From Acanthacorydalis orientalis (lineage: Eukaryota; Arthropoda; Insecta; Megaloptera; Corydalidae), in the NCBI GenBank assembly GCA_034766995.1, contig CM068320.1, forward strand, positions 19,083,312 through 19,147,311: a stretch of DNA of 64,000 bases, given 5' to 3'. Below the pieces are notes generated by a model. The model did no database searches. It saw only the letters and a list, made by a program, of their open reading frames with translations, and was not told the origin of the DNA. Below, in pieces: positions 42,009-54,112 of this stretch; the first letter of the stretch is position 1; each line of letters begins with the position of its first letter. Both the position numbers and the translations under genes were made by a program.

Positions 42009-42715
42009 GTTTATAGTTTATATTTAATTTTTAACCATTACTTATTTTAATAATTTTATTATATTTTAGGTTATAATTTAAATTGATATAAATTATTACA
42101 CTTTAGATCAATTATTTATATTTTATATTCTCTAGTAATTTTACTCTTTTTTCAATTTTTTTCAATTTGAAAGTTTCCTTTCAAATAAAAAAATATATTC
42201 ATATTCACACTGCGGTTTCTTTAATATATTTCTTTTTTTATTATGTTTTATTGTAGTATTTTAAATATTATATAATAGTAAAAATCGTTTTTTTTTTACA
42301 AGATATAGTTGAAATACAAAATAGTCATATTTAAACAAAAATAATTTTAATTCAATAAATATGGCAGAAATTTGACTGACATTTACAAAAAGTATCATAT
42401 TAAGAACTGTTATTAAAAAAAAACAGTTTGCATTAATATATTTACTTTTTTAGTATTAACATGAATTTTAAATATTTTTTTCGCCAAATTATCTTTAAAA
42501 AATATAAAATACTCGTTTAAAATTACACTTTTTTGATGTAACCGTCAAACTTTTCAATAATTCATTATGCATAAATAAATCTTATAATATGACAAAAACA
42601 TTTATCAAATAGTCAATGAGCCATGAGCATGAATTTCATTTCATTGGTTTCATACATAGGTAACAAAATGATAAGGTTTTTTACATTTCAGTTAAATTAA
42701 TAATTTTGTCTCATT

Positions 42716-42771
<56 letters not shown>

Positions 42772-43088
42772 GGCTAAAATTTAATACACGATGTGTATTT
42801 CTTACGATAATTGTAATATAATATTTAAGACTTTTTTAAATTTGTTCACAATCTCAAAGAGATTTCTAAGAAAAATATGATATGAAAACATTTTCTTTTT
42901 AATTAAAAACTTTATATAATATTCCCATTTTGTTCTCTTTTAATATATCATAAGAAAAGTAACATTAAATCAAATCTACTCAAATTCATTTTATAATTCT
43001 ATTTTTTAAATAAGACAGATATAAATATATTTGAGTACACTATCTATATAAATATATATTATACTATACTAATACTATACTACACTAC

Positions 43089-43152
<64 letters not shown>

Positions 43153-43409
43153 ATCCAATTATAATATAAGAAATGTTTAAAAATGTAACATAATTTAACA
43201 TAAAACTATGATATCATTAAATTTATTGCAAAATGCCTATTATAAAAAAATGTGTTTCATTTTAAACTCCGTACTGTAATTACAATAATTTATATAAGTA
43301 GAGCATTCGTGTATAAAAATAATAATTTATGTTTATGCATTAAAAGCTGAATATTTTTCAGTTAATGTACTTACTATGAAGTAGACAAATTAATTATCGC
43401 TATATATTA

Positions 43410-44000
43410 TTAGGTTGGTAGAAAAACAATTGCTGTTTTTATTTTCTGAATTCTAATCTTATTTTTTTCAATGAATGTGTCATTTCATCGTGTTCATGTT
43501 AATATCATTTTAAAGTGCATTTTTCGATCAGTATTTTAGTAATATCGAGTTTGGTTTTATTGTTAATTTTGCTTCAAATTGAGCCATTGAATTAAAGATG
43601 GAAAAGAAACAAATCAGAGCAATTTTTTGTATGAGTTCAAAATGGGTGGTAAAGTAGCAGGAACTGCTTATAAACTAAACGATGCTTTAGGTGTGAGTAC
43701 TGTTAATAGAAGTACGGTGCTAAAGGAGGTGCGTAGAAGTAATGTGCTTTCAAAAAATTCTTGTTGGGCACGAGAACCTTGAAGATCAAGAAGGTCGCGG
43801 GCATCTTTATTCAGTCCATAACGACCAACTGAAGGCGTTAATTGAATCAGAACCAGGCATAACAATTCGAGAGCTTGCATAAAAGTTAGGGTCATGTAAC
43901 AGTTCTGGAGCACTTAAAACGGCTAGGAAAATCAAAAACGCTTAAAATGTATACGAATTTGATAGTCATTAACCGCAATTATTTTTCTCCCAACCTAATA
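43410..44000 (+). mobile_element. Deleted mariner, non-autonomous family B, copy 2
   Basis: Terminal repeats ttaggttggtagaaaaacaa and, at the right end, the complement ttaggttgggagaaaaataa. From the ATG at 43598 the reading, with frame changes, is MEKKQIRAIF, YEFKMGGKVAGTAYKLNDA, then QLKALIESEPGITIRELA, then a jump to terminal sequence (INRNYFSPN). So the N-terminal DNA-binding part is kept and the catalytic domain lost. It shares leader sequence (gttcatgttaatatcatttt, aaagtgcatttttcg) and the deletion junction with 24132-24641. Confidence 0.85.
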
Positions 44001-44128
44001 AATAAATTATAGTTTCTGTTTAAATATAAAATCAAATTTATATGCTTGACTGTAATACTTCTTAAAGAATACAATACTTATTTAAACCAAAAACATTTGT
44101 TTAAAAAACTATGCTTTTATTATTTCAG

Positions 44129-44463
44129 GATGACCAAATGGATGCGAGTGTGACAGAAACATATATGGGCGAATGGAAAAACGATAAACGTACTGGTTTC
44201 GGTATTAGTGAAAGATCTGATGGTTTAAGATACGAAGGTGAATGGTTCGCGAACAAAAAATACGGTTATGGTGTGACCACGTTTAGGGATGGCTCCAAAG
44301 AAGAAGGAAAATATAAAAATAATGTTCTAATCACAAGTCAAAAGAAGAAACATATTTTCTTAATTCGATCAGCGAAATTTCGAGAACGAATAGATGCGGC
44401 AGTAAATGCAGCGCAGCGTGCTTCAAAAATTGCGCTCCAAAAAGCTGATATAGCAATATCAAG
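44129..44463 (+). CDS. jp: Junctophilin, MORN repeats 7 and 8 and start of alpha-helical region
   Basis: Acceptor tatttcag, donor gtatca; 111 codons plus two bases (AG) that join the first base of the next exon to make Arg. Two MORN repeats are plain: [15 protein letters not shown] near residue 182 and [19 protein letters not shown] near residue 203, then the conserved [13 protein letters not shown] basic stretch (KKK) leads into the helical segment [20 protein letters not shown], which matches the family's alpha-helical region that spans the membrane gap. This is the best conserved exon in the window and fixes the family assignment. Confidence 0.96.
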
Positions 44464-44674
44464 GTATCAAATATTATTTCTACATTATACACATATATAT
44501 ATATGTATATATATATATATTCGTTAATAAATATATTTTTTAAAAAAATACTTTTTAAATATTTAAAATTAATTTAGAGTGATTTTGCTTTTCAACCATT
44601 TGAAAACTAATTGACTATAAAATAATTTATTTTATGAAAAACATTACAAATACTTTTTTCATTTAACATACAAT

Positions 44675-44716
<42 letters not shown>

Positions 44717-45120
44717 TAGATAGATTGTTGTGTGATATTTCGTATACATGGAATAAAAAGGTTGCGAAAATAATATAATATAACTATTTCTTGAAATTTA
44801 ATTTTATTTAATTGTCTCACAGATGAAATTAACTTTCTTGAAAGAATGACATAATAAAACTATTTTTGCTATTACACATCGAAGTATGCTTGCTATTCTG
44901 ATCTCTAGCAATTAGTAGTTAATTTCTTATTAATATTTTTTTAAAAATTCGCGCTTTTCAATCGTTAAAAATGTATACATCTAACATCACTTGTACAAAT
45001 TGTAACATCAGTTGTTTAAATAGTTTTGTGAATTTTATAACAAAAAAATTTGAAAAAATTAAACATTTATCTTTCACAATTATTTCATCTGATTACTTTT
45101 TTGTCTGTGGTAGTAAATGA

Positions 45121-45186
<66 letters not shown>

Positions 45187-45193
45187 GTACAAA

Positions 45194-45254
<61 letters not shown>

Positions 45255-45289
45255 TATAACGTAATAATTTTTAAAATTTTTGTTTATAG
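44464..45289 (+). other. jp: Junctophilin intron, 826 bp
   Basis: Short GT..AG intron with (AT)n tracts near both ends: 44490-44521 starts about 27 bases after the donor and 45117-45249 ends about 40 bases before the acceptor. A third tract with GATA units is at 44678-44724. No other content was recognised. Confidence 0.9.
45117..45249. repeat. (AT)n compound tract before exon 45290
   Basis: About 130 bp of (AT)n with GTACAAA and ACATA interruptions, ending 40 bp before the acceptor. Translation of this tract falsely extends the exon frame upstream. Confidence 0.95.
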
Positions 45290-46580
45290 AACAGCAACAG
45301 CTCGAGGTAGAGCAGAATACGCTGACGTAGCCGCAGATCAAGCGAGAGAAGATTCAGATATTGCTTTGATAACTGCAAAGCAATTCGCTCCTGACTTCAA
45401 ACAACCAGGTCTTGAGCGACTAAATAAAACACGAGAACGAGGAAAATTTGCTCCTCCGCCTGAAGATACACTACCAGGCAAATCAATTCTTGTTCAAAAA
45501 GATATGCAAAATCAGATTCCCAACCAAATACCAAATCAGATGCCAAATCAAATTCATAAACCACCACCAAATGTACAATTAAATCAGTACAGTTCTGTTA
45601 AACAGGGCCCAGATTCATACCAACCACAACAAAATCTTCCAAACCAATATCCATCACCTACTTCCAATTATGTACCACAAAATTACGCACAACAACCGAA
45701 TTATCAGCAACAAAATTACAACCAACAGGCAATGTATAATCAAATGCCACAACAAAACGTGTATCAGAATCCATCGATGCAACAAAATTATTCAATGCAA
45801 AATCAATATCAAAATTACAATCAACAGCAAGACATGAGCAAACCATATATGAATCAAATCGAACAAAACCGTGTACCAACAATGCCGAATTCTATGCAAC
45901 AACCACCCGGAATGTCTCCACCATCGGTATCGGATGATATGAGTTCAATGGCTCAGCAGCAAAATAACCCTTCGCAGGGTTTCTCATCGAGCTTACGAAG
46001 AAACTCAAGACTGTCGGGACAAAGACCGACTTTAGAAAGTATGCATTCTCAAAGTTCAATCGATCATTTCGATCACTATAAAAGACCCCCGAGTAGAGAT
46101 TCCAGTGTAGATAGGTATACCAGAGCAACCGGTAGATTAGGATCACGACAACCGTCCGTGGATAAGACTGTTCCATCACCAATGGAAACTCCCGATAGAA
46201 TGATGCGAGGGCCATCTGTAGCGAGAGCCGGCACGCCAATGTCGCAAACTTCTGTAGCAGGAAACGGATCTATTATGACAGGTGCTGGAAACAGAGCCGC
46301 ATCGCCAGTATATAACGTTTTAACAAATCCAAGTCCAGCGACTTCTCCTGTAGAGCAGATTGCACCATTCGAAGATATTTTACTTAGAAAACGAAATTTG
46401 GGACAAGATATCATTCCGTCTCCTGCGCAACCAAAAAGAACAGAAAGTTTGTATATAGCACCGGGAAGAACTGGTGGAGGTGGCGGAGGCGGCGGCGGAG
46501 GCGGAGGAGGAGGAGGAGGCGGTGGCGGAGGTGGCGGCTTTGGTGGAGGAGGAAGAGGAGGAGGAGGAGCTGTACCTAAG
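45290..46580 (+). CDS. jp: Junctophilin, large divergent-region exon with poly-glycine tract
   Basis: Acceptor tttatag, donor gtcagt after a complete AAG codon; 430 codons plus one leading base. It continues the helical region ([15 protein letters not shown], then the conserved [11 protein letters not shown] at about residue 315) and then becomes the divergent region: repeated NQIPNQ/NQMPNQ units, Asn/Gln/Tyr/Pro-rich to about position 45960, then Ser/Arg-rich, then 32 codons at 46473-46568 of which 30 are glycine. The open frame upstream to 45117 is only translated (AT)n repeat and is intron. Insect junctophilins have longer divergent regions than vertebrate ones; this one is low complexity and probably disordered (inference). 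Confidence 0.95.
46473..46568 (+). repeat. jp: Glycine-codon repeat within jp exon
   Basis: Thirty-two codons: 22 Gly, Phe, 4 Gly, Arg, 4 Gly. All are GGN with GGA, GGC and GGT mixed. The opposite strand is open as poly-Pro (46076-46600) and is a shadow. Confidence 0.95.
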
Positions 46581-46902
46581 GTCAGTAAAAGTATATTCAT
46601 TTACGTTTAAACCTTTATAGTTTTATAATTATATCAATATACAAAAAATGTTCAGTTTTACAAGTGCTGAAAATTTTAGTTATTTTCTTTAAAACGTTAT
46701 TTAAATAACTTTTAATAGTATAAGACATATTTTGTTCTCGAAACATATTATTGGTTATACACTTTATTTGCGTTAAATATATTACCTTTATGTGTAAATA
46801 TATGAAACTATAATTTACATTAATAATTTGATTATTTATTTTTTAAAAATTATATATTTTTCATATTAATATTATTTTAAGTATTTTTATGAATTGAAGT
46901 TA

Positions 46903-46973
<71 letters not shown>

Positions 46974-47455
46974 TATTGAGTGCATTGTTATCGAAGATCA
47001 TTAATCGAAAAAAAAAATGAATGTTAGAACATATTTTTGTTGACACTGATCGACGAAAATCAGGAAAGAATGCAATGATTCATAGTTTATTTTCAGACGA
47101 ATTAAGATACTCTTACACCTGTCTTTCTGCGATTCAATACATTCACCAGTTTATTTAATAACTGTTCTATATATTATGCTAATAATAAAAACGAATTCCG
47201 CTGTTTGACTCTAATCAAAGTTCACTTTTTAATCTTTTCGAAAGGATTGCATATGTATATGATTCATTTTTAATACATGCCAAAATGTTACAATATGTGA
47301 ATTTTCAAATAGACTTATGTTATAATTAGTTAGTTAATTGGATATTTTACTGTTGATTATTTCAGTAATTGTAAATTATAATTACTGTTTTTTATATATT
47401 AATTACTTGAATTAATTTTGATACAATATACAATATTCTTTTTTTATAAATCATT

Positions 47456-47506
<51 letters not shown>

Positions 47507-48160
47507 ATATATATAGTATACAATAGGATCGCCGTATCAGCAGACTCGATTTCCACAGTTTCATTTATCCGCGCTTTAGAACGACACGGAAGTATTAAAT
47601 GAAAAATTTCAGAAATAAACGATTTTTTAAAGAAATAAATATAAAAATGCAATTAAACTGCGTATGTACAAGATATTTTTCATTGTTTTATCACCCCTCG
47701 AGGTAAAGCAAGACGTCAGAATCCCGTTCATTCGAGAGAGATATGGAGAAATAGCACAAGTATAATCATGTAGAATGTATTTTATTATTATTAAATATTG
47801 GTAATGTCTTACTGTGCGTAATTTGTTAATTAAATTGTATCATTAGTATGTATTTAAAGAAAATGCAACTTATATATGAGTTCAATACTATCCGCGATTT
47901 CGGATATTCGCAGTGGATCTTGGAAAGCAGCCTCGCAGATACAGGAGGACCATTGTGTATATATATATATATATATACTATTTTACATATTGTACATATT
48001 TCGTTATTGAGTATGAAAAACAAAGGCGCAAATTAGTGTTTTTTTAACAACTCAGGTTTTTTTAAATATTTTATTAGAAAATGCTTCATAATATAATTTT
48101 CATTCTTATAAAACTATATACATAACCATATTTTAATTAAAATTTGCTACAAAATAATCT

Positions 48161-48221
48161 TATATGAATCAAATCGAAGAAAATCGCGTAACAACAATGC
48201 CGAATTCTATGCAACAACCAC
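48161..48221 (+). pseudogene. Copy of 61 bp of jp exon sequence in an intron
   Basis: It matches exon positions 45846-45906 at 57 of 61 bases and would read [19 protein letters not shown] against [19 protein letters not shown] in the exon. Similarity stops sharply on both sides. There is no AG before it or usable donor after it, so it is not an alternative exon as it stands. How it was copied is unknown. Confidence 0.85.
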
Positions 48222-49594
48222 ACTTATTTAATTCCTCAATTGTTTGTTGACCCATATATTGTCAGATGTAATTGAAGTAAGAAAGTATACTTTGTTAAGT
48301 AACTAAAATAGATCATTTATTCATATAAATCTATTTAAATTCTCTGCATAAAAAAAGCAGTCAATAGTAATATTTTTAGTAGACTCAAAATGTATATAAT
48401 AGAGAATTACTTTACAGTCCCACTAATAATCAAACTTTTAACAAATTGTTCTTGCTAAAAGCTTTTCCCACTTTTAAGTACATATTTGTTCTTACATTTT
48501 TTTATCCAATAAATTTTTTTTCTTATAATGAAATGGTCGGACAAGTATATTTCTAATAAGCGGTATTTAAATATCAATTTGATTTCAATTTATTATTTTT
48601 CAGTTAATTGAAGTTATATACAGCGGTTTCTTTTTAAAATAAAATTAAAGTGTTTAATGTAAATAAACACAGATATTTGATAGATTTGAAATATAAGTTA
48701 AAGATTACTTAGTATTAAAAGAAATAATTTATTAAAATAACCACCTTTAGTTAATTATTTTCGCTATTAAGCGTTAATAATTAGTAGAGGTAATTATGAT
48801 CTTAACTCATTTATTAGCTAATATAAACAGAATGAAATTTAGCAAATTACCTTTGACATGATCACTTTGACAATATTCCCTCGCCAAATGTTGCATACAA
48901 ATATTTTCACGTCGTCGTAGTATTACCCCATCTTTAAAATTTATGATACAAATAGTACGTTTGTGTGTGTGTATGTATATATATATATATATCAAATAGT
49001 GAACAATTTTTTATCGTTTTTTTTTATTATATTATATTTTTTATATAACCATTATATTATTATAACCTTCACTTTTTTCAGTAATATAATTAACAATATA
49101 TCATTTAGTGTGTTTTAATTTTTTAAATTTTTTACAGTGATACTTGACTATCATTTTCTAATATTAACATCTCAAACTATCCTATTATCATTAAATGAAA
49201 ATTTTGTGTTATTTTTAACTGTTTGTTAAAATTAATTTTAGTATTTGCACTGTGGAAATGCCTTCTAATATTTCTTGATTCTTTTGATAATAAAAAAATC
49301 CTCATTATTAATAATTGTTCATGTTTTAATACATCAACTAAATTATCTTGTATCTACACATGATTCTAATTACTATGTTAATTAATAGTAGAAACAGGAT
49401 TAACACAAGGTCCTTTTTAGAAATATCTATTCATCATTTAGTTCCTAAGTGACACATATTGACACTGTTAATAAAGTTACTTAATATTTCTGTTGATATC
49501 TCGTTAGTTCTCAAATTTAAATTGCCTAATGTATACAAACCTATATGAGATACAACTTTTTAATGTATTAATATATACATACATAATATTATAG

Positions 49595-49678
<84 letters not shown>

Positions 49679-49879
49679 CATATATCGGTCTGTGTTTGTA
49701 CATTTGAATGTGTTTTCTATTATGAGTATACAAATTAATTAAAAAAAATTCGTACAAATAGTAAATGATATAAAATTCCGAATTAATTACCAACAATGTC
49801 TTTCAGTCTCTTTAAGAGTATTTAAAATTATTTTTAAACAAACATATAAAAGTAAAGTTAAGAAACAATACATACATAC

Positions 49880-49937
<58 letters not shown>

Positions 49938-51229
49938 AGAGAGAGAGAGATACATAAATTGTTGAAGCCAATTTTAATGTTGAATTAAATATGTATTACA
50001 GGATTATATCAAGTATAAATTATATATGAACTCATTTGGCACAGTAATTGGCAAGAACTCTGTATATTTTCGATTCTTGTCTTGACCGATTTTAGATTCT
50101 TTTTCATTCGTTCAGTACATTTCAGGTACATTTACATTTTTGTCCTGTGATCCAATTCAGTATGTCTTCAGAAACAGAGATCTATTTAAGAAAATCCTTG
50201 AACGGTTTACAATAATAGTAACGAGACAACTATCGTTCTATTACAACAAAAAACAAAAACAGCAGTTGGCAAACATCATAAAGTGATCTTTCGTTCTTAT
50301 GTCTGTCAACCTACAGCTTATCTACATATATACTGAAAATAAAAATCTTTTCCACTTCAGTTCGATTAATTTTGTTTAAAAAAATATACAACGCAATCTT
50401 TGATTATTTTGTAAATTTTTCTTACTAATATTCAATGTTTTGTGCCTATATAATGAAAATCAATAAGTAAAATCTATTTTATTAATACGTTAGTTCTATA
50501 ATATAGTATGATTAAATATTGTGTTCGTTTTGAAAAAGAACCGGCAAAAATATATTTGAGGTTTTGAAATGACGAGTTTCAACATACATGTATGCTTATT
50601 AATGTTTTGAAATAGTACTGAGATGTAGACTTACTACTCTGTTTATTCATTTATATCAGATAATTGATGAAAATATAATGAGATCAATGACAAAATATTG
50701 AAATTAAAGAGTTATTTTTATGATATGAACTTTTTCAAGGAAATCAATTAACATGTATTATGAGTTAAAAAAGTAGTTCAAAATCATATAGTACAAAAAT
50801 AACATATCTATTTCCTTGTTTACATATAAAAAAACTGACTGCAACTCTTTTGGTGGAGAATGTTTACTTGTATTTATGTTTTGCATGCTTTACTAACTAT
50901 ATTCTAAAAAATCTGCTGTTGCCAAAAATGAATGTAACAAAAACATGTTCTTTTCTTCGAACTTGTGCCAGATTATCTTAAAAGTTCTTTACTTATTACA
51001 CAAGCAACAGAAAAGTACTCTATCATTAATAAAATCTTGAAATAATCGAACAATATCTCATTTATGTTTTTATTATGTGCATTATTCATTTATTGAAGAA
51101 AATAAAATGTTATAATTATACTAATATATATAGACACAGATAAACAGATAATTGGAAATTGATTATAGGTCTTTCAAATGGTGTATTTATTTTTCATCAT
51201 AATCACCACCACCATTAGTGAAAAAAATC

Positions 51230-51640
51230 TATTGATTATTATTTCGGCTATTCGTTCAGGAAAGCTTTAAATTCGATCAAGAGCGAACCGATCGTGGTTT
51301 ATCAAGACCACATTCTTTAAAACTTAACCAAGAAATTCTAAAGAGTCTTGATGTTTTCTTATGCCCTCCTTCATCAGAATCTGGTACAATCTGTTCTAAT
51401 TATTTCCAGCACTGAAACGTAATCTGAAAAGAGGGCATTTTGATTTTGATGGCCAAATTAAGACTGTCATGAAGGAATGGCTGGAAGAGCAAACACAATA
51501 TTAATTATTTGAAAAATGAAGAAACTTCTCAAAAAATGTATTGATTTAAAAAAATTTATTGACCATGGGGATACTTATACTGGAAATAAATTCACCATTC
51601 TAATGTCTATATACTAAACTTTCTTCCATTTTTGCTTCCT
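51230..51640 (+). mobile_element. Mariner-like transposase C-terminal relic
   Basis: With frame changes: NYF.PALKRNLKRGHFDFDG then QIKTVMKEWLEEQTQY, and LLKKCIDL. These follow the end of SETMAR-like mariner transposases (SPDLAP.D.FLFP.LKR..KG..F, then ..V..WL, then ..KCI). The middle Asp box is degraded. Limits approximate. Confidence 0.5.
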
Positions 51641-51912
51641 GCTAATTTCTTAAATCATTCAAGACTTATGACCTCCAGTGAAAAACTTTTCAACCGTTTC
51701 TCGTCGTATAATATATATATATATATATATATATGACTATTTCTGTAAGTTGTGTATTTGTGTAATGTTTAAATAATGTACGTTACGTAACTATTATTTT
51801 ACGAAATAAAATTGCTATTTGTGTTAAAAATTAAAAATGAACTTTGTACATATCAAATAAACAATATTTTATTATGAGGCACGGAAATAATTTTAAAATG
51901 TACTTTTAAAAG

Positions 51913-51915
<3 letters not shown>

Positions 51916-51985
<70 letters not shown>

Positions 51986-52029
51986 TGTATGTATGTATGT
52001 ATGTATGTATATGTATGTATGTATGTATA
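51916..52029. repeat. (AT)n followed by (GTAT)n tetranucleotide repeat
   Basis: (AT)n to 51956, then about 17 GTAT units to 52029 with one two-base slip. The only long tetranucleotide repeat in the window. Confidence 0.95.
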
Positions 52030-52289
52030 TATTTCTGCCAGAAAAATAAATATAGTATTCAAAGACTTTTCTATTATTAGAATACTATCCAAACGAAGAA
52101 CTTCAATAAAATAGAATTATTTTGTGCTCATTAAGTGACTAAAAATAATCTTTGTCTAAAAAATACATTTACTACAAAAATATGTATATTTTGTGTTATA
52201 AAGTGACAACATTAAGTACTCAACTATTAATAAATATTTTGTACATTGTCATAAATTTCGATTGTGAAAGCTCTAAAAATTATCAGGGT

Positions 52290-52470
52290 AAGCTGTTGTC
52301 TTAATTCTAAACTTATCCCGCGGCATCGCATTGACCGCGGCGACGCCATTTACCGGCTAAAGATTCGTCTCAGCTCCCACTTTTCTGTTATTTGTGTACC
52401 ACTGCCAAAGAGTTGCGACTGCTCAGTTGCTACATCCATTTTCCAACATTGATACCGCGTGTTTAGCGAA
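52290..52470. promoter_or_regulatory. GC-rich patch 300 bp before exon 52751
   Basis: Contains ccgcggcatcgcattgaccg then cggcgacgcc, and gccaaagagttgcgactgct followed by cagttgc. The only open frame (52264-52452) has no known motif. A TCAGTT Inr-like word is at 52418. It could be an internal jp promoter, an enhancer or a repeat piece; inference only. Confidence 0.25.
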
Positions 52471-52750
52471 CTATTTCTTACATTGTTTTATTACCAAAAA
52501 TATACACGTTTAAAATTAATTATCTATCTGTCAATTTTGTGATAAATAAACACTGATGGGCATTCTCAACATTATTTTATTCAAAATAAAACTGTAAAAG
52601 AAAAAAAACAACAATTGAGTATACGTATTAAATTAATATTGCAATTAATGAAATTGTTTTGATTATTGGTGATTTATAAAATGAAAAAATAAGTAATATA
52701 TTTTTTTTAATAATCTCAATAAACATTTATGTGAAGTTTAATATACATAG

Positions 52751-52867
52751 TTTATAATGTTGTGGTATCAAAACGAGGGAGATGAGGAAGATGAGGACCT
52801 CATGTTCTCACCCGCGCTTATGGCGCGAAGGGCATCGGAAAGTTGGATAGATACTCCACCAGTTGAG
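52751..52867 (+). CDS. jp: Junctophilin, acidic exon upstream of the membrane anchor
   Basis: Thirty-nine codons, phase 0 at both ends, donor gtataa. The acceptor chosen (tacatag, ending at 52750) gives FIMLWYQNEGDEEDEDLMF and keeps frame with the exons on both sides. Its polypyrimidine tract is poor: the nearest T-run is about 40 bases upstream. An ATG at 52757 lies in frame seven bases into the exon, so this could instead be the first coding exon of a short isoform. The sequence is acidic then has MARRASESWIDTPPVE, which looks like a phosphorylatable basic/Ser motif. Exact start is uncertain; the coding frame from 52757 on is not. Confidence 0.8.
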
Positions 52868-53542
52868 GTATAATTTGAATATGAATATTAAGAAATTATT
52901 GCTTATATCATGTGTTTATTTCCTAAATGTTTGAAATTTACTTAATACAAATATTTAGGTCACTATGTATATAAATTAAAATAATGTAATTATTTATCTA
53001 TCAATATTTTTATCTTCGATATTTTTAAAATAAATAACTTTTTTAATTAATATTCCTTATAGTGAAATAATAGATTGTTTTGATAATATAAATTTATTTA
53101 TAAATGTGTATATATATATATGTGTGTGTGTATGTCTGTATGTGTTTGAGTGTATGTATGCATGTACGTATATGTACATATATTATTTTATCTGCCGTTT
53201 TTAATCAAGTATAAAGCAGGCTTTTAAATAATGAGCTATTCATTTAAAGTGATATTGTTTTTGTTTAAATAGAATATTAATTAATACCTAGTAAGTATTT
53301 TATAATGTCTACTTTATAAAAATGTTCTTTGATTATTACATTCAAAAATTGTAATTCCAACGTATATTAACAAATAATTAATTATTTAGTAAATCTTGGA
53401 ATTTCTTTTAAGACAATTTGTTTAATCGTTAGTATGCGAAATAAGTTTCATTCATTTTTAAATAACAAAATATATTTTTTTAGATTTTTAACTTTAATAA
53501 TTTATGTAAAAAAATTATGATACATCATTTTAGTAAACATAA

Positions 53543-53585
<43 letters not shown>

Positions 53586-53911
53586 AAATATATACATACA
53601 TATATACATGTGTATATATATATATATATATACATGTATGTATGTGTGTACGGACGTACGTAGATATGTTTGTATAATAAATATTTTTCTATTAAATGTA
53701 ATATATATTAATATTAAGTTTTTGTATCGCTAACTATTCATTTTAATCACAAAATCATGTTTTCATACATTATAAACATTATATTAGAACAGAAGTAATC
53801 AAATACACATGTCCAAATTTAAATATTTCCTTTAGTGATCTGCAAATTTGATTTATTGAAACTTGAAATAAGCAACATTTTTTTAAAATTATATCGAAAT
53901 TTATGTTATAG
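52868..53911 (+). other. jp: Junctophilin intron, 1044 bp
   Basis: GT..AG intron with two compound simple repeats: 53107-53175 (AT/GT type) and 53545-53650, where a CT run is followed by AT. No coding or mobile sequence was recognised. Confidence 0.9.
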
Positions 53912-54112
53912 GCTCCTCCAGTTGCACAACCATTACAACGGAAAGTATCATTACCTGATGTACAAGCCCTCCCTAGAGCAACAAAAGCAATGTCACGAGA
54001 GGAGGTGTCCGCATTGGGATCGGCACGCCGTGAAGAAGTTCGCAGACAGTATGAAGAAACTGAGCGTCTACGGGCAAATCCATTACTATATTTAGTCAGT
54101 CCACAAGTTAAG
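53912..54112 (+). CDS. jp: Junctophilin, penultimate coding exon
   Basis: Sixty-seven codons, phase 0 at both ends, acceptor gttatag and donor gtacaa. It starts with a Pro-rich piece (APPVAQPLQRKVSLPDVQ), followed by a highly charged predicted helix with SREEVSALGSARREEVRRQ and ends NPLLYLVSPQVK. In the family this is the stretch just before the membrane anchor. The helix is strongly amphipathic and charged, and the codons are GC-richer than the flanking introns. Nearby open frames on both strands are shadows of this exon. Confidence 0.92.

Larger units (their letters stand above)
46581..52750 (+). other. jp: Junctophilin intron, 6170 bp
   Basis: GT..AG intron. It holds (AT)n tracts at 46906, 47459, 49598 and 49879, three GC-richer patches at 47525-47960, a 61-bp copy of jp exon sequence at 48161, a mariner C-terminal relic at 51230, a GTAT repeat at 51957 and a GC-rich patch at 52290. 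The stretches 48225-49590 and 50000-51170 show nothing I recognise. Confidence 0.85.

Noticed and set aside
45117..45289. Upstream extension of the large jp exon frame
   Set aside because: It is Tyr-Ile repeat from an (AT)n tract, and the acceptor at 45288-45289 restores the family sequence exactly.
45658..46239. Minus-strand frames opposite the divergent region
   Set aside because: Antisense shadows of a proven exon, no known motif.
46076..46600. Minus-strand frame of 174 codons with poly-proline
   Set aside because: Antisense of the glycine-rich jp exon.
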